Origin: Atherinomorus stipes | Lineage: Eukaryota; Chordata; Actinopteri; Atheriniformes; Atherinidae | Assembly: GCA_023101725.1 (NCBI GenBank) | Contig: JALJCO010001324.1 | Coordinates: 1 to 64,000, forward strand | Direction of reading: 5' to 3' | DNA length: 64,000 nt | Part shown: piece after piece, positions 13,328 to 23,600 of the stretch | How positions within the stretch are numbered: the first letter of the stretch is position 1 | Layout of the letters: the number at the start of each line of letters is the position of its first letter | Translations under genes and position numbers: made by a program | The notes under the pieces: generated by a model | Seen by the model: only the letters and a program-made list of their open reading frames with translations | What the model was told of the DNA's origin: nothing | Database searches by the model: none

Positions 13328-13488
13328 TACGAAGCAGAGACGAAGCAGGGACGAAGCAGAGACGGAGCAGAGACAAAGCAGTGACAAAGCAGGGACGAAG
13401 CAGGGAAGAAGCGGAGACGAAGCAGAGACGAAGCAGAGACGAAGCAGAGACAAAGCAGGGACGAAGCAGGGACGTAGCAGGGACAAAG
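13328..13488. repeat. Minisatellite 2: 10-bp unit, about 16 copies
   Basis: Tandem units of GACGAAGCAG with GGGAC/AGAC variants, from 13328 to 13488, inside element A copy 2. The equivalent place in copy 1 (near 5500) has no array. Confidence 0.9.
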
Positions 13489-13795
13489 CTTTTCCAGGAC
13501 ATTTTACTCTTTTTCTCATTTTCCATGTGTTTTCCATGACTGGAAAAATGTTCAATCATTTTCCAGGTTTTCCAGGACGCGTGGGAACCCTGAAGTCCAA
13601 CCATGTAAATTATTGGCATGACAGGAAAATTGTCATGAACTTCATCATTACAACTGTTCCACCAGTCCTGACTGAGACCTTCATCCAAGTCCAGTGGACT
13701 CTGGTGGAAACAGGAAATGTGGATGTGGATGGAGCTGTCCTCCATCCACATCTCCACCACATGTCCTCTCCTTCTATGACCCGCAATAGTGTCAA

Positions 13796-14659
13796 GTACT
13801 GCTGGTGGGTCAGAACCAGGACCAAGTACTACTGGTGGCTCAGAACCAGGACCAAGTAGTGCCGGTGGGTCAGTACCAGGACCAAGTACTGCCGGTGAGT
13901 CAGAACCAGGACCAAGTACTACTGGTGAGTCAGAACCAGGACCAAGTACTACTGGTGGCTCAGAACCAGGACCAAGTAGTGCCGGTGGGTCAGTACCAGG
14001 ACCAAGTACTGCCGGTGAGTCAGAACCAGGACCAAGTACTACTGGTGAGTCAGAACCAGGGCCAAGTACTACTGGTGAGTCAGTACCAGGACCAAGTACT
14101 GCCGGTGAGTCAGAACCAGGACCAAGTACTGCTGGTGAGTCAGTACCAGGACCAAGTACTGCTGGTGAGTCAGTACCAGGACCAAGTACTACTGGTGAGT
14201 CAGTACCAGGACCAAGTACTGCTGGTGAGTCAGTACCAGGACCAAGTACTGCCGGTGAGTCAGAACCAGGACCAAGTACTGCTGGTGAGTCAGTACCAGG
14301 ACCAAGTACTGCCGGTGGGTCAGAACCAGGACCAAGTACTGCCGGTGAGTCAGAACCAGGACCAAGTACTGCTGGTGAGTCAGTACCAGGACCAAGTACT
14401 GCTGGTGAGTCAGTACCAGGACCAAGTACTGCTGGTGGGTCAGAACCAGGACCAAGTACTGCCGGTGAGTCAGAACCAGGACCAAGTACTGCTGGTGAGT
14501 CAGTACCAGGACCAAGTACTGCTGGTGGGTCAGAACCAGGACCAAGTACTGCCGGTGAGTCAGAACCAGGACCAAGTACTGCCGGTGAGTCAGAACCAGG
14601 ACCAAGTACTGCTGGTGAGTCAGTACCAGGACCAAGTACTGCTGGTGGGTCAGAACCAG
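13796..14659. repeat. Minisatellite 3: 30-bp unit, about 29 copies
   Basis: The unit is CTGGTGGGTCAGAACCAG followed by GACCAAGTACTG, with alternation of GAACC/GTACC, GGGTC/GAGTC and GCC/GCT/ACT. All frames stay open because 30 is a multiple of three and the unit lacks stops, producing decapeptide pseudo-ORFs (AGESVPGPST, LVSQYQDQVL). It lies inside element A copy 2. Confidence 0.96.
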
Positions 14660-14775
14660 CACAGCAGCGCCGGCTACGGACTGCGATCAAGCCAGCCAAC
14701 GTTTTTTCGCCGTTTGGGTCGGGATATTCCAGTCGATTGCAGTTATTATGTAAACTCACTAGAAGCCTGTACTAT

Positions 14776-14900
14776 AGGTAGTGGGTAGCCTAGTGGTCAT
14801 GTCGCGGGCTTTGGTGTGGCAGACCCGGGTTTGAGTCCCTGACATGGCACTCAGGTGAACCACTATGGAACCCTGAGCAAGGTCCTCCCCCCCCAGTTAT
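14776..14900 (+). mobile_element. tRNA-derived SINE, head fragment
   Basis: A-box TAGCCTAGTGG and B-box-like GGTTTGAGTCC, then GTGAACCACTATGGAACC and TGAGCAAGGTC, same family as 12689-12935. It breaks off at a C-run near 14895. Confidence 0.75.
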
Positions 14901-16370
14901 GAGAGGAAAAAAAGAAAAATTCAAGGATAAAAAAATATAAAAGGAAATGGAAAAAAAAATTTTTAAAAAAAAAAAAAAATATGTATTTTTGCAATTTTCT
15001 TTGCAAAATATAAACAATTAAGGCTTGAATACAGTCTTCATCCATTCATGTTCTTTGCACTGTACTGAATTATACTTTAGATGCTGCTCATCAAGCTAAG
15101 ATCAAAGTAAATGTCTCCCTCTTGTGGTTAAACGCTGGCATTGCAGCCTGTTTTAGGCAGAAACATTTGAGGTGGGTTTGCGTGTATGTGTTACACTGGT
15201 CAAGGGTTTTGATTTCACACCAATTAATAACTAATTAGGCAAACATTAAAATTCTTAACGCATATTTTAATTGACATGTTAGTTTCTTTCACTTTATTTG
15301 ATAAATGATCCTTTTTTTCTTCAGGTTAATAACTAAATTACCTAATTAACTATAAGGTTTATTCTTTCCAGATGTACCTGCTATTTATGTTTGCACATAA
15401 CATCAAAAAAGATATACGAAAATATAAGTCAGTGAAATATTCTCAAGAGTATTTAAACATCTTTTTGGTATTACATTCTCCTGTGTGTGGTAATTATGTT
15501 TTCTTCCCCTCCCCCAATCTAATTCCTGCCTCACATGTTTGGCTCACGGCATGACACAAGGTCTAAAGAGGACAGGCTGATAATCCAGTCTTTCACTGGC
15601 CACACTAAGTCAGGGCACATCATGCACACTGACCTCACTGAAATAAAATGTTCAGAGATGCTCTGCTGCTTAGAAGTCCATGAAGTTTGAAAAGACAAAG
15701 ACAATTATTCCTACTTACTAATAACCAGGTGATTTGTTCCACATATAAAAATTACAGTTATATGATCATTTTGCTGGTAACATTATCACATTTCATACAA
15801 AAGTGCATAATCCCACTCTAAAGTAGGGTAATTAATGTATAGTAGTTTAAAAAGCACTCTGATGTATTCAGCTCTCAGTAATACACCTGTTTGTGTGAGA
15901 GGCTTTCAGCTTGTGTGCCAATGAAAGGATAAGTTGAAGGTATTAAAAAGTGTGCGTGCTCAGACGTAAATCCACCCATCCACCAAACCATCTGTCATTT
16001 ATGTATTTATTCTGCTATTTATTTACAACCACATCATATGAATAGAAAGAGAAACCACAAACAGATTCACATCTTTATGAAACATACAATAACAAACGCA
16101 CATGCATCAATATGAACACAACACGTTGCAAGCAGTATCCTTCCATCCAAACACAGAGACACAGCGCAAGTTAGCACAAACATTCAACTAACAACGACAA
16201 ATTTCAAAGGGAAAATCAAGTCTTTGTAGTTTAGAAGATGAGTTATCGGGGCAAACGAGAGAAAAAAAAGAGGGAAGGAGCCACAGAAGAAACACATTTC
16301 AGTTCGGCAACGATTCTGAGAGCAAGTCCCTTCATTTGAAAAGGACTGAATTAGTTTGGTCTATTTTTGA
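14901..16370. other. AT-rich sequence without a recognisable gene; distal part may be synaptotagmin 3' flank
   Basis: Includes an A-rich stretch (14920-14980) and unique-looking sequence. No convincing ORF. The part above about 16000 may be transcribed as synaptotagmin 3' UTR. Confidence 0.4.
16006..16023 (-). terminator. Candidate synaptotagmin polyadenylation signals
   Basis: Two TTTATT hexamers on the plus strand (16018-16023 and 16006-16011) read AATAAA on the gene strand, about 1.4 kb downstream of the stop codon. This would give a 3' UTR of about 1.4 kb spanning 17398 to about 15990. The hexamer is common by chance in AT-rich DNA, so the assignment is tentative. Confidence 0.3.
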
Positions 16371-16374
16371 TGCC

Positions 16375-16630
16375 TTGTAACTAGCTATTAAGCTAGTTAC
16401 ATACTGTACATTAGCTTGTCTGTACACAAGCTAGTAACATACTTAACTAGCTAGTAAGCCAGTTACATACATTACTAGCTTGTCTGTACACAAGCTACCT
16501 ACCTAACTAGCTAGTAAGCTAGCTAGGTAGCTTACTAGCTTGTCGGTACACAAGCTACCTACCTAACTAGCTAGTAAGCTAGCTAGGTAGCTTACTAGCT
16601 TGTCTGTACACAAGCTAGTAAGCTAACAAG
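16375..16630. repeat. CTAG-rich palindromic repeat with a 60-bp tandem duplication
   Basis: Alternating AAGCTAG, CTAGTAAGCTAGCTAGG and TGTCTGTACACAAGCTA motifs. A 60-bp unit is repeated almost exactly (16501-16560 and 16561-16613, with divergent copies earlier). Each unit is nearly self-complementary, so both DNA and RNA could fold into long hairpins. It lies about 0.8 kb downstream of the synaptotagmin stop, within its probable 3' UTR. Confidence 0.85.
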
Positions 16631-17398
16631 ACATTCATGAGGCCAAACTTGATCCAGTTTTGAAACCCATGTAGCTAAGGATCCTGATTTATTTAATCTC
16701 CTCGGTTTTATTACACATTCATTCAGCAGTATCATTTTGGGTTTTGTTTCCTCCATTATAACATCCATCACTATTTTTCGTGATATACAAGGATCACATT
16801 CGTGCATCTCAAGGTTCTTTCTTGGATGAAAAGCAATAATAAATGTTAGCTAATTGATAAATTAAGTTGGTAAAAACAAAACTTTGTGGAAAATACTTTC
16901 AGTCACATAACTGTTTTGTGACAATGTTAAAAAAAAATGTTCGCAGAACAATTTGCTAGTGCTAATACTAGCACTAGCAAATTGTTAGCAATAGTTAACA
17001 AAAATACAGCTTGAGGACAATTTCTGGGAAATCTTCCCCTTTTTTAGAGAAATGCTGACAAATAAGACAAAAATCAAAGTCAAAACTGTTAAAAACTTTT
17101 GTACATTAGCTGTAGCATTACAGACCCTTTTCTATATTGTACTAAGCGTTTAATTAGTGGGTGGTACTTGTATGAAAGTCTCCATTATGCATGCAGTACA
17201 TATAAATCACATGTATTCATACAAAGATGTCTCAAAGTGAAATCTTACAAAAGGAAAAGTGAAAATGACAGAAGCATGTTGAAAATAACTACTGAAGTTA
17301 GATGTTTTATAAAACCTTAGTCATGTGGTTTACAACTGAAAGAAACCGCTTCAATATTGATGCTTTTCCCAGAATTCTGCATGTCTATGGAAGTGTAT

Positions 17399-17608
17399 TT
17401 AGCGGATGGGGGCCTTCAGAGCAGCATCCACCTCCTCCTCGGGTTGCAGCGTATGCCACTGGGCCACGGGGCGCCTGGGATTGGCCAACATGTCTGACCA
17501 GTGGCGCAGGCCAACGCCTGAGGCGCCATAACCAATCCAGCACTTGCCAATGGGGTCGTTGCTGCCCAGTTTGTCGTAGTCGTACACTGTGATCAGCACC
17601 TGAACTTT
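17399..17608 (-). CDS. Synaptotagmin coding exon 8 (end of C2B and C-terminus)
   Basis: This 210-nt exon includes the TAA stop at 17401-17399. It starts [20 protein letters not shown] with calcium ligands D347, D349 and D355. It continues through [15 protein letters not shown] with the conserved bottom arginine pair, then AQWHTL with the WHxL motif, and ends [13 protein letters not shown]. The acceptor is cacacag. The last few residues differ from the Syt1 and Syt2 tails. Confidence 0.95.
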   Translation of the reverse strand, partial: KVQVLITVYDYDKLGSNDPIGKCWIGYGASGVGLRHWSDMLANPRRPVAQWHTLQPEEEVDAALKAPIR

Positions 17609-20600
17609 CTGTGTGAGGAGACAGAAAACAGTTAAATGGATTCTTTGTATGTGCTGGTTAAGGAGGTAAAAAGTTTACTGAAGGGTTGGTAGCATGCAGG
17701 CTAACAAAAGAGAGAGATTCTTGAATGGTTGTTGGTATTAACCAGGAATAGGGAACAAGTTGTTTACATTGTCATCTCTTGGTGCAATCGTTAGAGCTGC
17801 TGGCATTACTATGTTAAACGTTTTCACCTCATCCGAACATTTGCTGGTTAGCACTAAGGACAGAGCGCAGTGGTGGCTGTTGAAAAGCTGTTTTTCCCAA
17901 ATATAGTTTTGACATCTACGCCAAATTTCATGACAATAGCAGTACACTAATATCGAACAACCAATAATAACATATTTTGCTTTGGTAATCAGTTATAACC
18001 ATAAATAATAACATGACACTAATTATAGAAGTGCAGATTTATAAATGATAACTATCCCATCCATCAGCCCAGCCCCCTTGATTCAGGAAGTTAGTGGACA
18101 AAATGTTGCGTCTTCAAGACATCTGCATGTGTCCATTCTGTAGTTTAGTAACATTCTGTGGCACGGTAAGCTTTCCAGCTTGACTCATTCAGACTGAAAA
18201 TAGTTAAACACTCAACAACAATCTGCTATTGTCTGTGAGAAACTTGGCTTTTATCCGTTTCCTAACATTTGTGTGAATCATACAGGCTGAATATCCCTTA
18301 TCCATCATTACTGGCTTCACTGAAAGCCTGGAAATGTTGGCCGTTACCTCCAGAGGCTTAAGGCCCATTTATACCCAGACCCAGATTTATACAAAGACGG
18401 ATACCCAGATGGATGGACAGTTTCGTCCGTCGTCTGCGTCAGGGTTTAAAGGAATAGTACACCCACAGAATGATGTACATTCATTTTCTACTCACCCTCA
18501 TGCTAAGAAAGACTCTGGAGCACTTTTTTGATATCTCAAATGCAGCCGGAGAGCGGACATTGAATTTTCCCCCAACTTTCATATAATGGAATTCACCAGT
18601 GACTGAACCAAAAAGGTCCATAAAAGTCCACAAAAACTTGTCCATATTCCTCCATACTGCTCGTTCAATGTAATCCAAGTGTCCTGAGTGGGTAGCGTCC
18701 AGAATTTATTCCAAACGACATCATTTAGTATATTTTTCAAGCTTAAACAGTACTACATATGGCCGCAACAAAGCACGTCCATGTCCTTCACGACACTACA
18801 GAAGCTGCAGCAGACGAGATTGCGCACTCTTTTTCTTTCTTTCTTTGTTTTAAAGCAGAACTCAGTAACTTCAGCTCGGGGCTCCCCCTAGTGGCGTCCT
18901 TTCACTGTCGTGTTTAACCCCCCCTTACACCCCCACAGCACGCAGACGGCTTCTCTACCATCTTTCCTCTATTTTGATCCCTGTTTATCTCTCTAAGCGT
19001 TTACTAGCTTGTTGATGCTACGTTGCTACGTTGGTAGCAGCACCTCGTCTCCCTCTGCTCAAAGCAAAGTCCTGTCTCTTCTGAGACGGGACGTTTTACC
19101 CGCGATTGCGGGTAAATATGCCGTGGATTATATTTTTCTCTGGTGTTGGCGGGTAGCAGGTAAGAATACGAACTTTTATTTACTTTTTTGCGGACGTGAC
19201 AAGTGATTATTGAGCCTGAAGCAGTGATGCTTCACCCGGCGCCCAGGCAGCGCAAGCTACGTGAATCACTCTGGTCCAGCAAAGAGTTGGTTATGAGAGC
19301 CAGGAGCCGTGTTTAGGTGGTGGAAGCTAAAGAAATGTTTTCTTCCAATTAGCGCTGGTAGTCTGGTTCAAATCAGCGCTGGAAGCAGCTCGGTAGATAG
19401 GGGACCTGAGTACCGTACAGCGCTTTCTGTTGTCGCAAGTTCTGCTCGGGTCGGCGCAGGCAAAGTTGTATTTAGCTGCTCGCAGGCCAGAGGCCCCGGC
19501 AGGAGGGGGGGGGCATTGAATCGCTCCGTAAACACTTTGTTTAGCCCCACGGGGATTCCGAAAAGCATTTATTGAGGTAAAAAAGTTACTGAGTTTCCCC
19601 TTTAAATTAATAGCCAACACTCATCTGTTTGCCCGCAGCTTGTTCGCTCTTAGCACAATGTACACAGCGAATTTCTTCTTCTATGCTTGCATTTTTGGCA
19701 GAGTAGGCACTGAACGCTGCATCTTGCATAAAATGAAAATGTTTCCAAAGCAAATTAGGAGCTCATGTTTATAATAAATAAATCCAACTCTGTGTAGAGA
19801 AGTACTAACCTGAATCTGAGAGAAGGGGATCTCAAAGCTAAAGCTCTCGTTGAAGTAAGGGTTCAGAGTGTTTTGTTTGACTGACGTCTTCTTCTTCTTG
19901 AGTCGTTTTCCATTGTGTTGCAGCACCACCTTTACAAAAGGATCTGTGACAGACAGACATTACATGAGACAACAGATCCCCAGAACTGTAGCTTATCAAC
20001 TCGTACCTCCCAAGTACTCACCTGACAGTCCTCCGACATCCATCTTTTTCAGATTCTTGGCTTCCATGACGTTAACCGTTAGCTTGCCAGCTGTCGGGAC
20101 GTATCGCAGTGAGATACAGATATCGCCCAGCTTCTCTTGCTGTCGGGAACAGAAATACACATTATGTTTTTAATCTGTCGGTGATTTCAGGTACTTTTTT
20201 TTTTTCAAACAGGAAAAAGCACATACCTCTTCTTTTTCTCCCCCAACCAGATCCTTCCATTCATGTATTGGCTGTCCAAGGTCTATAGAGTTCATGGGGA
20301 TACTAATTTGCCCGATGACATCATGTTTCCCAAAACGGTCAAAGTCAAAAACTTGCAGTACCAGAGTCTGACCACCCAGCTCGCTATACGGTATCTGGAA
20401 AGGGAGTATATTAAAAAAAAAGTTTAACTATAAAGTGCTTCAAATGCTAATTTAAAACTGCTAATCAAAAAATGTCTTAAAAATGATCAAACTGTCTCTG
20501 TGTACGGACCTTAAAGTTGAAAGTCTCATTGAAGACAGGACAGAGGTTCTTGCGCTGGACTTTGGTCTCAAACTTCTTTTTCTTGTCGGGAAGCATGTAG

Positions 20601-23600
20601 ACTTTGACATAGGGGTCAGAGGTCCCACCCATGTCCATAGCTGGAAGGTCCTGAGCTTGGAGGATGCCCACGATGAGCTGGATGAGAAAGGAGAGAGGGA
20701 GTTGAGTTAAAACCGTGGAGTCCAGCATGTAGTCTAGATCAAACCCCTCCTGTTGTTGGGCTCAAACATGATGACTAGTGTATCATAGGGACATGTTCAT
20801 TGTTTGTTGGTCTGGCTAAAGCCTTTCACTCTGTTAATGACAACATCTTACTGAGCCTGCTCAAACATTTCAGTCTTTCAGCCAAATAGCTTACATAAGG
20901 GGCCCCCAGTCTGGTCCTATGAGGGCTGCAATCCCGCAGGTTTTCAATGTAGACCTGCTCAAACACATCTGACTCAAACTAAAGGATCTAGCCGCCCATC
21001 GTGTTCAGGACGACGCACTAATTTGAGTCAGGTGTGTTTGTGCAGGGACACGCATAAAACCTGCAGGATTGCAGCCATCGTAGGACTGGACTGGGGAACC
21101 CTGGCTTACATGGGTCAAAAGTAACACCTCCATCCATGGGCACTGAGTGTAAGCTGGAGGTTACCGGTCTGATTCTCCGCCCTAGTCTATGGGTGTTCCT
21201 CAGGGCTCTGTTTTAGATCCACCCTAATAATAATTCATATGATAATAATATCAGACCATCTTCTACAGCGTCTCCTTATCCATGTCCTTATAAACTAGCC
21301 TCTTCTTACGACCCACAGGGAAACCTGCTGCATTGTTTTTATTTATAGTTATTATATTTATCTTATATTCTGATTTTTATTTGCCTCATATAATATCTCT
21401 GGTTCGAATATCAATTAACCTAGCATGCATGTCTTTGGACTGTGGGAGGAAGCCGGAGTACCCGGAGAGAACCCACGCATACACGGGGAGAACATGCAAA
21501 CTCCACACAGGAAGGCCACAGTTGGAATTGTTCAAACCCCCTCCCCAGCCGGGAATTGAACCAGCGACCTTCTTACTGTGAGGCTGCGGTGCTAACCACC
21601 ATGCCACCGTGCAGCCATGCTAGGTTAATTGATCACTCTAAATTGCCCCTAGGAATGAATGTGAGCGTGAATGGTTGTCTGTCTCTCTGTGTTGGCCCTG
21701 CGACAGTCTGGCGACCTGTCCAGGTGTACCTGCCTCTCGCCTGATAATAGCTGGGATAGGCTCCAGCAACCCCCGCGACCCTGAACTGGATAAGCGGTAC
21801 AGAAAATGATGACTGGTTCGAATATCTCCCTATCAGGTGGAATTTCATTTTGCATTTACCATTTGCTCTTCTGAACTTTCCATGGCAAAGAAATAGCGCA
21901 CGCTAAATCCTCCTTTAAATCCTGCTGTTTGCACCTGTTGCAGATTGTGCGTGTAATCTTTGTAGATCACCCGCTAACGCTGAAGAGACAACGCACGCTA
22001 TTTATCTGCATGGCAAAGAAATTAGCGCTCTTCATTTGGATTCTTTGTAAATGAGGGTCTTAGTGTTTCAGAGCTGTTCATCAGGAGATGAAAGCAGCAG
22101 ATGATGATTCAGAGGTAACGTCCGTATGTACGGAGCCTCTGGTCACATCAGCAGGAAAAAACACTCGTGGTAACTTCCAGGACAGACGCCCGAAACGTAA
22201 CACGAATGAAAACCCGTCAGGATGAACTTCTGGAGTGTGGATGTCATTTCTGGATCTTTATTCCACGTTTATCGGCACCAGTTTGTGATGGGGATGAGGT
22301 GCTGATATGAGGGGCGCGGGTATTTGGACGAAGGGGAGAACGAGTCGGAGTAAAAGGGGTCGGAAGAGAAGAGAGAGAACCTAAAGCACTTCCGAATGAC
22401 TCAGCTGTTGAGTTACGGAGATGGGGATTATAGTGCTGATAATTCCCCCATCACTCTGATTTAGTGCTGGATAAAGGAGGAATACTGGATTTTACCCCCA
22501 GTTACGCCGATGGCGTGGATGGAAAAAGTCAGACACTAGGAACGCTTTATGAAAGTTGAATTTACGCCTGGAACGGAATTGGGGGGGTTCCAGGGTTTTG
22601 CGATATTGGTTTTGAAATTTAGGGTAATGAACCCGGTTGGAGAGCGGGCTCCAAAAACATTTCCCCAGTCTTAGGATATTCCACCAAGAGACTTTTCTTT
22701 CCTTCCCCAGGGGAAAGACTCTGCAGCACTTTTATATCTAGCAGCCGGCGAGGAAGGCTTCTCGTTTCCCCCAACTTCAAATGGGTTCACCGGGGCCGAG
22801 CAAAAGGCCATAAAGTCCACAAAAACTTGTCAATATTCCTCCATACTGCTCGTCAACGAGGTCCGGTGGGGCGTCAGAAACTGGAAACTATCAGGATTTG
22901 AGCCTAAAAGCACTACATCTACGGAAGGGAAGATAAGTACACACGTGGGTGAACTATCCTTTAAAATGGTCTTTAGTAATCTAGGAGGAATGCACCCTGA
23001 AATAAAATTTCCTTCACAAACTTACCTGGTTAAACAAAGGTATATATTTGAAGAAAATCAACAATAATAATAATAATAAAGAGCATAATGTACCTGGTTA
23101 TCAGTAAAGTTGTAATCCAGCGTGTACTCCAGTTTGCCAAAAAACTCCTTCTCCTCCTCCTTTTCTTCTTCTCCGTCCTGGAAGAGACAGAGTCATGGAT
23201 GGTTAATGGAGATATTACTTAACTGATATAATCGTGTTTGTATAAAATCTTCTTTACTCAAAATAAATTCCATAAAATATAAGTAAAATCAATTTTCTTT
23301 CATTCTGAGGGTGTTTTTCGGAGGGAAAACCAGAATAACAATATCAGAGGAAAGTGCAGCTGTGACTGTGTTCATCCTGGCATCTTTCTTCCCCATCAGT
23401 GCTTTCTGCTTCTCCAAGCTGCATAATCACAAACGGACAGCAGCTCAGACGCTCTCATCATTCTCTTTGTTAGATTTGTCCTGCAGCACTAGAGCTGCTA
23501 TGCACGGTTGAAGCATTGATTTCAGTCCCAACCTGGATAAAAGCCAAACAGCTGTGGACGCTTAAGCACTGATTACAATCTGGAGCAAAGCTCTTGATGC

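Larger units (their letters stand above)
12956..14758 (-). mobile_element. Interspersed element family A, copy 2 (expanded by internal arrays)
   Basis: Reverse-oriented relative of 4985-5932. Shared blocks include CACTGCGTTTACATGC at the left, GGTTACT/CTAACCCGAATATT, TTTTGTACCAGCGATCAGA, ATCACTCATCTGGCAAAGTT, CTTCATCATTACAAC, CCTTCTATGACCC and GATCAAGCCAGCCAACG. It is almost twice as long as copy 1 because of two arrays (13328-13488 and 13796-14659). The long ORFs through it are array artefacts. Confidence 0.75.

Noticed and set aside
13233..14759. 508-codon minus-strand ORF with GPGSDSPAVL repeats, mucin-like in look
   Set aside because: It is the 30-bp array inside a transposon. The flanking residues match non-coding element sequence also found at 4985-5932.
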